Source: AA29 sp041481445 (GTDB lineage: Bacteria; Acidobacteriota; Vicinamibacteria; Fen-336). Taken from it: a stretch of 9,832 bases of DNA. Below are positions 1-6,198 of the stretch, in pieces (position 1 is the stretch's first letter; each line of letters opens with the position of its first letter). The stretch covers positions 1-9,832 of the forward strand of contig JBGPBV010000206.1 of NCBI GenBank assembly GCA_041481445.1, given 5' to 3'. Under the pieces are notes generated by a model. The model did no database searches, had not been told where the DNA came from, and worked only from the letters and a program-made list of their open reading frames with translations. A program made the translations under genes and the position numbers.

Positions 1-74
1 CCCTCAGGGCTTACGAAGGGACGTTTGACCAGCAGGAGGCAGTCGCGTAAACAGTCACTGGCCGCCGCTCACTT

Positions 75-317
75 TCAACACGCGGCGGGACATCCCCCGG
101 CCGCCGGTAGCGCGGCGACCACAGTCGCCAGACCCCTAACCCAAGCTGCGCTAAGCCACTCCGGACGTTGTAGCACTCCGGCGGCGTTCAGCGAGGCTGC
201 GATTGAGGCTAAGACGCCTGCCCACAGTAGTAACTGCGCCTTTCGGAAGTCCCACACTTGCCATCTGGAGTGTGTGGTTTCCGCAGCCGCGAGCTCCGCC
301 GTCAGATCGATTGCCAT
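75..317 (-). CDS. short hypothetical two-TM membrane protein, possibly truncated
   Basis: An 80-residue ORF begins at an ATG preceded by a strong Shine-Dalgarno (AAAGGAG about 5 nt upstream), which is the main reason to call it. The N-terminal 27 residues are polar and amphipathic (HSRWQVWDFRKAQ). A hydrophobic segment follows at about residues 29-49 and a second at about 60-75, joined by a short loop containing RPEW. The protein then stops after GGCPAAC. The polar helix followed by two membrane helices is loosely reminiscent of SLATT/DUF4231-type 2TM proteins, but that is from memory and weak. Such proteins normally continue past the second helix, so this one may be truncated or frameshifted. 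The alternative frame after residue 73 stays open only to a TAA at 11-13. GC is about 62%, lower than the neighbouring genes. No function is assigned. Confidence 0.4.
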   Translation of the reverse strand: MAIDLTAELAAAETTHSRWQVWDFRKAQLLLWAGVLASIAASLNAAGVLQRPEWLSAAWVRGLATVVAALPAAGGCPAAC

Positions 318-603
318 TTAAACTCCTTTCCGCTCTTGACGTAGGGATCCTCGAGAGTCCCGCCTACACTTAGTATCCGGGTCTGCCTATACAATGTCCC
401 TGCGTGGTCCACCAAGAATGATCGATATTCCTGCGAGGGGAGTATGGGGAGAACTGTAGGCAGGCGACGGCCTTGTAGGCGACAGACCGGCACGAGGCTA
501 TCCACTTAGGCTGCTGCGTCCACCGAGGCTATCGGATATCCAAGGTGCAGACGATTGTGGTGGCGAAGCCGGTGTGGCGGAGGGACCGGGGGGGACCCTT
601 GGC
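318..603. other. low-GC gene-poor stretch with no convincing gene
   Basis: No convincing gene is seen between the small membrane ORF and the stop of the gluconate dehydrogenase subunit. GC is about 54% over 301-480 and rises to about 68% from around 540. The minus strand contains a 67-codon open frame (302-505) that opens at a GTG directly after an in-frame TAA, lacks a Shine-Dalgarno and resembles nothing I recognise. A 10-bp direct repeat (CGAGGCTATC) occurs at 493-502 and 524-533. The 5' end of this stretch must hold the leader of the 75-317 ORF, but no clear promoter was found. Confidence 0.5.
493..533. repeat. pair of 10-bp direct repeats
   Basis: CGAGGCTATC occurs at 493-502 and again at 524-533, with start points 31 bp apart. 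It lies in the low-GC stretch, close to where the composition returns to about 68-70% GC. Two copies only. It could be a protein-binding site, a scar of an insertion, or chance. Confidence 0.35.
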
Positions 604-1278
604 TCAGCGATGCCCGCCCGGGTGCTCGCAGCCCGGGAAGGCGGGGAAGAACGTCTGTCCCGTCCATCCCAGCTCGCGCATCCCGATCTCGGAGGAGTAG
701 TAGGCGCCGACGATCCAGTCCTTCAGCTCGTCGAAGCGATCACGTGCGGTCGGCCGGACGTCCTTCGGCGGGGGCGGGACGATCACAGCCTCCCCGCGGA
801 CCCAGAAGTGCGGCGGCCGCGCCGGCTCGGCGGTCGAGGCGGCGGTCAAGAGCTCGACCTGCTGCGCCTCCGCGAGCGCCTTCCAGGGGTGCCCGTAACG
901 CGCGATGGCATCGCCGTCGAGGGCGCCCAGGGCCTCGAGGAACTTGAGCTGGTTCTCGCGGGTGTCCACGGCCAGGAGCTGGTCGATGAAGGGAGCGACG
1001 CGCGCGTTCGTGGAGCCGGGGACCACACGCTCGGCCAGCGAGGTCAGGGTCTCGAGCTGGTGGGCGTCGAGGAACGCGGGCGAGCCCGCCGCCGCCTTCG
1101 CGTCGGCCGCGGCCACGCGCGCGGGATCGGCCAGATGCTGGTGCATGGGGTGCGTCTCGGCGAGTGCGGGGAGGGCGAACCCGGACCCGACGGCGGCGGC
1201 CAGACCCTGGAGGACGTCGCGGCGCCCCAGCTTGCGGGGTGCTTCCGCGATGACGGGCCGCTCGGTCGTGTCGCTCAT
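604..1278 (-). CDS. gluconate 2-dehydrogenase subunit 3 family protein (Tat-exported small subunit)
   Basis: A 224-residue protein resembling the gluconate 2-dehydrogenase subunit 3 family, the small subunit of membrane-bound FAD sugar/polyol dehydrogenases. The N-terminus carries a twin-arginine signal: GRRDVLQGLAA with R19-R20, then a hydrophobic stretch ending near ALPALA (about residue 40). The mature part shows family-like blocks: the LAERVVPGSTNARVAPFIDQLL region (about 81-102), a helical middle with GHPWKALAEAQQ (about 129-140), and a C-terminal SSEIGMRELGW block (196-205). I chose the ATG at 1278 over an upstream ATG at 1305 because it puts the RR motif at a normal depth and has GGAG about 9 nt upstream. 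Known family members export the signal-less GMC catalytic subunit with them. The divergent neighbour at 1404 is that type of subunit, so the two very likely form one periplasmic complex. The C-terminus ends in a His-containing tail (CEHPGGHR). Confidence 0.85.
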   Translation of the reverse strand: MSDTTERPVIAEAPRKLGRRDVLQGLAAAVGSGFALPALAETHPMHQHLADPARVAAADAKAAAGSPAFLDAHQLETLTSLAERVVPGSTNARVAPFIDQLLAVDTRENQLKFLEALGALDGDAIARYGHPWKALAEAQQVELLTAASTAEPARPPHFWVRGEAVIVPPPPKDVRPTARDRFDELKDWIVGAYYSSEIGMRELGWTGQTFFPAFPGCEHPGGHR

Positions 1279-1295
1279 GGACCTGTCTCCGCGCG

Positions 1296-1324
1296 ACACT
1301 AGCACCGCCGTGGAGGCGAGACAA
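1296..1324 (-). promoter_or_regulatory. candidate sigma70-like promoter for the small-subunit gene
   Basis: Read on the minus strand, TTGTCT (1324-1319) is followed after exactly 17 nt by TAGTGT (1301-1296), preceded by TGC, i.e. an extended -10. Matches are 4/6 and 3/6, but the -10 keeps the key T, A and final T. The predicted start would be near 1289, giving a very short leader of about 11 nt that just includes the Shine-Dalgarno. That short leader lowers confidence. Confidence 0.3.
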
Positions 1325-1338
1325 CCGCGGCCGCGTCG

Positions 1339-1367
1339 TTGACCCCCCGGGCCGCGATTGCTAGGCT
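1339..1367 (+). promoter_or_regulatory. candidate sigma70-like promoter for the GMC dehydrogenase gene
   Basis: TTGACC at 1339-1344 (5/6 to TTGACA) is followed after 17 nt by TAGGCT at 1362-1367 (T, A and final T conserved), with TGC directly before it as an extended -10. Predicted start is around 1374, leaving a leader of about 30 nt before the GTG at 1404. It lies back to back with the minus-strand promoter candidate, with 14 bp between the two -35 elements. Confidence 0.45.
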
Positions 1368-1403
1368 GCGCGCGTCGTCAGGGAGCGCACGACGACGACC
1401 GGG

Positions 1404-3101
1404 GTGAATGTGCAAGCCAAGACCCAGGACGGATACGACGTCGTCGTGGTGGGCTCCGGCGCCTCCGGCGGCTGGGCGGCCAAGCGCCTCACGGAGGCCG
1501 GTCTCCGCGTGGCGCTGGTGGAGGCGGGGCGGCCCCAAAACGATGCCGACTTCACCGAGCACAAGCCCGATTTCGCCGCTCCGTACCGGGACCGCGCGCC
1601 CGAGGTGATCCGCAAGACGCGCCCGGTCCAGAAGGACTGCTACGCCTGCAACGAGTTCAACTACGACTGGTTCTGCAACGACCTCGAGGAGCCCTACACC
1701 ACGCCGAAGGACAAGCCCTTCAGCTGGCAGGGTCGGACGCGCCTCACCGGCGGGCGGACCAACGTCTGGGGCCGGCAGAGCTACCGGCTGAGCGACCTCG
1801 ACTTCAAGGCGAAGAGCTACGACGGATACGGCGAGGACTGGCCGCTCGGCTACGCCGACGTCGCACCCTACTACGACCTCGTCGAGGACTACGTGGGGAT
1901 CACCGGCATCGCGGAGGGCGTGGACGAGCTGCCGGACGGCCGCTTCCATCCGCCCATGGGCCTGACCTGCGCGGAGACGCTCTTCCGGAACCGCGTGAAG
2001 GACAAGCTGGGATGGACGGTGACCCTGGGCCGCTCCGCCAACATCACGCGGCCCCTCAACGGCCGCGCCCCCTGCCACTACTGCGGCCCCTGCCACCGCG
2101 GCTGCGCCACGCACTCCTACTTCAACGCCGCCTTCACCACCGTGGCCGACGCCCTGAAGACGGGACGCTGCACGTTGGTGTCGAACGCGATGGTCTACAA
2201 GGTGCTGACCGACACCGGCACCAACCGCGCGCGCGGAGTGCTCTACATCGACCGCCTCACGCGCCAGCCGCGCGAGGTCCACGGACGCGTGGTCGTGCTC
2301 TGCGCGCAGGCCCTGGAGTCGGTGCGGATCCTCCTCAACTCCGCGAGTGGCCAGAACCCGGGCGGCCTCGGCAACTCGAGCGGCGTGCTCGGGCACTACC
2401 TGATGGACCACCTCTGGGTGGCGGGGGGCGCCACGGGCGAGTTCCCGGAGCTGGCGGAGCCGCCGAAGATGGGCGGTCCCGAGCGTCCGGACGGCATGTA
2501 CGTCGTGCGCTTCCGCAACACGACGAAGAAGAAGTTCGACAAGTTCCTCCGCGGCTACGGCTTCCAGGGCGGCGGCGCCACTGGCTTCAACTGGAAGGCC
2601 CCCGGCTTCGGCGAGGCCTTCAAGAAGAGCTTCCGCGACCCCGTCACCAGCGTGGGGCTCGCCGGCTTCGGCGAGTGCCTGGCGCGCTACGACAACTTCG
2701 TCGCGCTCGATCCCGCGGGCAAGGTCGACGCGTTCGGCATCCCCGTCCTGCGCATCCAGATGACGTGGGGCGACAACGAGAAGGCGATGGTCCAGGACAT
2801 GGCGGAGTCGGGCGCGGAGATGATGGACGCGACGGGGGCGAAGAACATCCAGCCCTACGCCGTGCCCGACCGCACGCCCGGTTACGGCATCCACGAGGTG
2901 GGCGTGGCCCGCATGGGCAAGGACCCGAAGACCTCGGTCCTCAACCAGTTCCAGCAGGCCCACGACGTGGCGAACCTGTTCGTGATGGACGGCTCGTGCT
3001 TCGCGTCCAGCGCCTGCCAGAACCCGACCCTCACGATCATGGCCCTGGCCGTGCGCTCCGGCGACTACCTCCTCGACGAGATGAAGAAGGGCAACCTGTA
3101 G
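1404..3101 (+). CDS. GMC-family FAD-dependent oxidoreductase (sugar/polyol dehydrogenase catalytic subunit)
   Basis: A 565-residue flavoprotein of the GMC family, close to the gluconate/glucose dehydrogenase large-subunit type. Near the N-terminus is the FAD Rossmann motif GSGASGG (17-23), ending in E40 of VALVEAG. A TGGRTNVWGRQSYR block follows, typical of this family's FAD region. The C-terminal GMC domain has the expected catalytic His (H497 in GYGIHEVG) and Asn (N540 in NPTLTIMALA). A cysteine cluster C224-x2-C227-x2-C230-x3-C234 lies mid-protein, with more cysteines at C79, C82 and C91. Related FAD-glucose dehydrogenases bind a 3Fe-4S cluster in a comparable region, so an Fe-S role is plausible. 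There is no signal peptide, in keeping with co-export by the Tat-tagged small subunit encoded divergently. The start is the first GTG after an in-frame TAG at 1362; the nearest Shine-Dalgarno-like run (AGGGAG at 1380-1385) is distant, so the GTG at 1410 is also possible. The exact substrate cannot be told. Confidence 0.9.
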   Translation: MNVQAKTQDGYDVVVVGSGASGGWAAKRLTEAGLRVALVEAGRPQNDADFTEHKPDFAAPYRDRAPEVIRKTRPVQKDCYACNEFNYDWFCNDLEEPYTTPKDKPFSWQGRTRLTGGRTNVWGRQSYRLSDLDFKAKSYDGYGEDWPLGYADVAPYYDLVEDYVGITGIAEGVDELPDGRFHPPMGLTCAETLFRNRVKDKLGWTVTLGRSANITRPLNGRAPCHYCGPCHRGCATHSYFNAAFTTVADALKTGRCTLVSNAMVYKVLTDTGTNRARGVLYIDRLTRQPREVHGRVVVLCAQALESVRILLNSASGQNPGGLGNSSGVLGHYLMDHLWVAGGATGEFPELAEPPKMGGPERPDGMYVVRFRNTTKKKFDKFLRGYGFQGGGATGFNWKAPGFGEAFKKSFRDPVTSVGLAGFGECLARYDNFVALDPAGKVDAFGIPVLRIQMTWGDNEKAMVQDMAESGAEMMDATGAKNIQPYAVPDRTPGYGIHEVGVARMGKDPKTSVLNQFQQAHDVANLFVMDGSCFASSACQNPTLTIMALAVRSGDYLLDEMKKGNL

Positions 3102-3121
3102 GGCGCGCCAAGGGCCAGCTC

Positions 3122-3138
3122 CCGGCCGGGTAGGCCGG
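3122..3138. terminator. GC-rich hairpin between convergent genes
   Basis: CCGGCC (3122-3127), loop GGGTA, and GGCCGG (3133-3138) form a perfect 6-bp stem in the 37-bp gap between the convergent stop codons at 3101 and 3139. No T-run follows on either strand, so it is not a canonical intrinsic terminator. It could still act as a bidirectional block or a 3'-end stabiliser. Confidence 0.3.
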
Positions 3139-5235
3139 CTACCAGACGCGGACGCGGTCCTTGGGCTCCAGGTAGAGGCCCTGGCCGGGCTTGACGTCGA
3201 AGGCCTGGTACCAGGCATCGAGGTTGCGCACGGTGTCGGCGCGATACTCGTCCGGGGCGTGGCCGTCCTCGACGATCTGGCGGCGCAGCGCGGCCTCGCG
3301 CACCTTCAGCCGCCAGCTCTGCGCGAAGCTCAAGAAGAACTGCTGGTCTCCGCTGAGCCCGGCCACCACCGGGGCCGGCTTTCCGCCCAGGGAGAGCCGG
3401 TAGGCGTCGTAGGCGGCGGAGAGGCCGGCCACGTCCGCGATGTTCTCGCTGAGCGTCAGCTTGCCGTTGACGCCGAGGTCGGGGAAGGGCCGGTAGGCGT
3501 CGTATTGCCTCACGAGCTGGGCGCCCGCCGCCGCGAAGTGGGCGTGGTCCTCGGCCGTCCACCAGTTCCGGAACCGGCCCTGCTCGTCGAACTGCGCCCC
3601 CTGGTCGTCGAAGCTGTGGCTGACCTCGTGCCCGATGACGCCCCCGATGGCGCCGTAGTCCATCGCCACCGGGCGCTGCGGATCGAAGTAGGGAGCCTGG
3701 AGTATGGCGGCCGGGAAGTTCATGGCGTTCATGACGGGCAGGTTCACGGCGTTGACGAGCTGGGGATTCATCACCCACTCCGTCCGGTCCACGGGCTGAC
3801 CGAGCTTGGCCAGGTTGCGCCGGTACTCGAAGACCTCCGCCCGCTGCACGTTGCCGAAAGCATCGCCCTTCACGATCTCGAGAAGGGAGTAGTCCCGCCA
3901 CTTGTCGGGATATCCCACGCCTACCCGGAGGGTGGCCAGCTTGGCCTTGGCCGTGGCCTTGGTGGCGGGGGCCATCCAGTCGAGGGCGTCGATGCGCCGG
4001 CCGAACGCGGCCTTGATGTGGCCCACCATCTCCTCGATGCGAGCCTTGGCCGCGGGCGGGAAGTAGCGCTCGACGTAGATCTGGCCGACCGCCTCGCCCA
4101 GCGCGTCGCTCGTGGCGTCGACCGCCCGCTTCCAGCGGTCGCGCTGCTTGGGGATGCCCTGGAGGACGGTGCCGTGGAACGCGAACTTCTCGTCGCCGAA
4201 GGCGCGGGGCAGGACATCCGGAGAGTGCTCGAGGGCATGGAAGGTCAGGTAGTCCTTCCAGGTCTCGAGCGGCTCGCTCGCGGCCAGCCGGGCCTCGCCC
4301 GTCGCCGCGGCCGGATGCCACACGACGAACTCGTCCTGGCCGCCCAGGCCGGCGGCGGAGAAGAACTCGCGCCAGTCGAGCCCGGGCGCCCTGGTCTCGA
4401 AGTCGCGCCGCGTCCAGTGGTTCAGGCCGTTCTCGACGTCGTCGGAGTCCTCGCGCCGCGCGTGCGTCTCCGCGATCGCCTGCTCGAGCGCGAAGATCCG
4501 GGCCGCCCGGGCCGCCGCCTCCGGGACGTGGGCCAGCTCCAGCACCTTCGCGACGTGCGCCTGGTACTTGGCCCGCAGCTCGGCCATGCGCGGGGAGGGA
4601 TCGACGTAGTAGGCGCGGTCGGGCATGTCGAGCCCGCCTTGGAGCAGGAACGGCATGTATCGGGTGGGGGCCACGAGGTCCTGCGCGACCCAGAGGCCAA
4701 AGAGGTTGTCGGTGTAGAGGTTGGTCGCGTTGAGGACGTCCACGTCCGCGCGCAGGGTCTCGCCGAGGGCGCGCGCCAGGGCCGCACGGTCCCCGATCGC
4801 CGTGATGCGGTCGAGGGCCGGCTTGAGCGGGTCGAGGCCCTTGGCCTCGATCGCCGCCTCGTCCATGAAGCTCGTGTAGAAGTCCCCGGCCTTGCGGCGG
4901 TCGGAGCCCGCGGGCGCGTTCGCGGCCGCCGCTTGCTGGATCAGCTCGGCGGTGCGGCGGTTGGTGAGGTCGGTCACCAGGCCGGCCACCCCGTAGGCGG
5001 CGCGGTCGGGCGGGATCTCGGTCGTCTTCATCCACGTCCCGTTGGCATGGGCGAAGAAGTCCTGCCCGGGTGGGACGGAGCGGTCGATCCCGGCCAGGTC
5101 GAGGCCGGTCGCGGTGGAGGTCGTCCCGTTCGGGTTGGGCGCGGGCGCGGCGGCGGGCGCGGCGGCGGGCGCCCAGGTCAGGCCCAGGACCACGACGATG
5201 GTACGGAGGGTGAGGGAGCGATCGGAGGGTCTCAT
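3139..5235 (-). CDS. secreted M13-family (neprilysin/PepO-like) zinc metallopeptidase
   Basis: A 698-residue endopeptidase of family M13, full length for bacterial members. It has a short basic N-terminus (MRPSDRSLTLR), a hydrophobic core and an Ala/Pro-rich stretch, consistent with export. The zinc site is intact: HEVSH (H536, E537, H540) followed by SFDDQG, and ENIAD (E597, D601) supplying the third ligand and its supporting Asp. A candidate for the transition-state His is H659 in GHAPDEYR. The C-terminus ends in RVRVW, close to the family's usual RVRIW ending. The substrate-binding NA(Y/F)x segment is variant, reading NAVN at 495-498. I chose the ATG at 5235 because GGAG lies about 8 nt upstream and the signal sequence begins properly there; an in-frame ATG at 5268 is less likely. 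It is the last gene of the minus-strand cluster, 45 bp after the ApbE stop. Likely role is cleavage of peptides in the periplasm or outside the cell. Confidence 0.93.
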   Translation of the reverse strand: MRPSDRSLTLRTIVVVLGLTWAPAAAPAAAPAPNPNGTTSTATGLDLAGIDRSVPPGQDFFAHANGTWMKTTEIPPDRAAYGVAGLVTDLTNRRTAELIQQAAAANAPAGSDRRKAGDFYTSFMDEAAIEAKGLDPLKPALDRITAIGDRAALARALGETLRADVDVLNATNLYTDNLFGLWVAQDLVAPTRYMPFLLQGGLDMPDRAYYVDPSPRMAELRAKYQAHVAKVLELAHVPEAAARAARIFALEQAIAETHARREDSDDVENGLNHWTRRDFETRAPGLDWREFFSAAGLGGQDEFVVWHPAAATGEARLAASEPLETWKDYLTFHALEHSPDVLPRAFGDEKFAFHGTVLQGIPKQRDRWKRAVDATSDALGEAVGQIYVERYFPPAAKARIEEMVGHIKAAFGRRIDALDWMAPATKATAKAKLATLRVGVGYPDKWRDYSLLEIVKGDAFGNVQRAEVFEYRRNLAKLGQPVDRTEWVMNPQLVNAVNLPVMNAMNFPAAILQAPYFDPQRPVAMDYGAIGGVIGHEVSHSFDDQGAQFDEQGRFRNWWTAEDHAHFAAAGAQLVRQYDAYRPFPDLGVNGKLTLSENIADVAGLSAAYDAYRLSLGGKPAPVVAGLSGDQQFFLSFAQSWRLKVREAALRRQIVEDGHAPDEYRADTVRNLDAWYQAFDVKPGQGLYLEPKDRVRVW
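5141..5173. repeat. 12-bp tandem repeat in the M13 signal region
   Basis: GCGGGCGCGGCG is repeated in tandem at 5141-5152 and 5153-5164, with a 9-nt partial copy at 5165-5173. On the coding strand it encodes the Ala/Pro run just after the hydrophobic core of the M13 peptidase signal sequence. The unit length is a multiple of three, so copy-number change would lengthen or shorten this linker without a frameshift. Confidence 0.7.
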
Positions 5236-5280
5236 GGCTTCTCCAGCGAGTCGGGTCAGGCGGGGCATCCCATTGTCGCG

Positions 5281-6198
5281 TCAGATCTCCGGCGCGACAA
5301 CCCTGGCGTCCTCCGTGGCCGCGGCCGTCCATCCCTCGTAGTCGGGAAAGGAGGCCGCGAGCGTGTCCGGCCACGGCCCGCCCAGCACCAGGAGCGCCGT
5401 GGAGAGCGCATCGCACCGCGTGGAGGACGGGCCGGCGACGCAGGCGGACGCCACGGCGCGCGCAGGCTGGCCGGTGCGCGGGTCGAGCACGTGCCCCCAC
5501 GTGCGTCCGTCGCGGCCGGTGAACGCCTTGCCGTGGGGAGCGGACACGGCGAGCGCGGGGCGGGAAGGGTCGAGGCCTCGCCTCCGGAGCGGCTCGCCGG
5601 GGACACGCCAGGCGATGCCCCAGTCCTGGCCTCCCCGTGGCCGGCCGATCGAATGGACGCTGCTCGTCCCGCCGTGCAGCAGCGCGCGTGGGACGCCGTG
5701 CTCCCGGAGGACGGCGATCGCGCGGTCGATGGCGTACCCTTTTCCGACCGCGCCCAGGTCGAGCTCCATGCCGGGCCTGGTCAGGCGCACGGTCGAGCCC
5801 GCCCGGTCGATCTCGACCTGCTGCATGCCGACCAGCGCGCGGGCGCGGGCGACGTCACGCGGATCCGCGGGCGCGCCCGAGCCCCCCACGAACCCCCAGG
5901 CGCGGAGGAGGGGCCCCACGCTGACGTCGAACGTACCGTCGGTGAGGCGGGACAGGAGGGCGCACTCGTCGAGCAGCGCGGCCACGCGGGGATCGACGCG
6001 GACGGGCCCGCCTCCGGCGGCGGCGTTGACGGCGGCGACGTCGCTCGTGGGCCGATAGCGGCTGAGGCGCGCCTCCACGCGCTCGATCTCGCCCAGGGCC
6101 TCCTCGCCCGCGGCCCGGAGCCGGACGGGGTCGTCGCCGTCGAGGACCAGCTCGAAACGCGTCGCCATCGCCCGCAGGGCGAGGGCGACCGGGCTCAC
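5281..6198 (-). CDS. apbE: ApbE-family FAD:protein FMN transferase
   Basis: A 305-residue protein with the full ApbE motif set. This family attaches FMN from FAD through a phosphoester to Ser/Thr of target flavoproteins, using Mg2+. Visible motifs are RAMATRFELV (9-18, the usual MGT start block), TDGTFDVSVGPLLRAWGF (86-103), LDLGAVGKGYAID (146-158), GGTSS (176-180), HVLDPRTG (236-243) and CDALSTA (262-268, with the metal-binding D263). The GTG start overlaps the stop of the upstream Gfo/Idh gene as GTGA, with a weak GGAAG upstream, which implies translational coupling. An ATG at 6168 (residue 11) is an alternative start. Unusually, neither start gives a signal peptide or lipobox, whereas many ApbE proteins are exported. 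No S/T-G-A-T-type acceptor motif was found by eye in the other proteins of the window, so its flavoprotein target is probably encoded elsewhere. Confidence 0.92.
   Translation of the reverse strand: MSPVALALRAMATRFELVLDGDDPVRLRAAGEEALGEIERVEARLSRYRPTSDVAAVNAAAGGGPVRVDPRVAALLDECALLSRLTDGTFDVSVGPLLRAWGFVGGSGAPADPRDVARARALVGMQQVEIDRAGSTVRLTRPGMELDLGAVGKGYAIDRAIAVLREHGVPRALLHGGTSSVHSIGRPRGGQDWGIAWRVPGEPLRRRGLDPSRPALAVSAPHGKAFTGRDGRTWGHVLDPRTGQPARAVASACVAGPSSTRCDALSTALLVLGGPWPDTLAASFPDYEGWTAAATEDARVVAPEI

Noticed and set aside
25..321. 98-codon plus-strand frame over the first 320 bases
   Set aside because: It is antisense to the 75-317 ORF, has no Shine-Dalgarno, and its translation has no hydrophobic pattern or recognisable motif.
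345..355. Adjoining BamHI (GGATCC) and XhoI (CTCGAG) sites resembling a polylinker
   Set aside because: Only these two overlapping sites occur, with no flanking vector sequence or other linker sites; most likely chance.
302..505. 67-codon minus-strand open frame upstream of and overlapping the 75-317 ORF
   Set aside because: It opens at a GTG directly after an in-frame TAA, has no Shine-Dalgarno, overlaps the better-supported start at 317 and resembles no known family. It could be a decayed fragment but is not supported as a gene.
3102..3138. Canonical rho-independent terminator between convergent genes
   Set aside because: The hairpin is real, but no T-run follows on either strand, so it is listed only as a low-confidence terminator.
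1299..3218. 639-codon minus-strand frame antisense to the GMC gene
   Set aside because: A shadow of the GMC coding sequence: composition is V/A/R/G/L-rich with no motifs, while the plus frame has the complete GMC signature.
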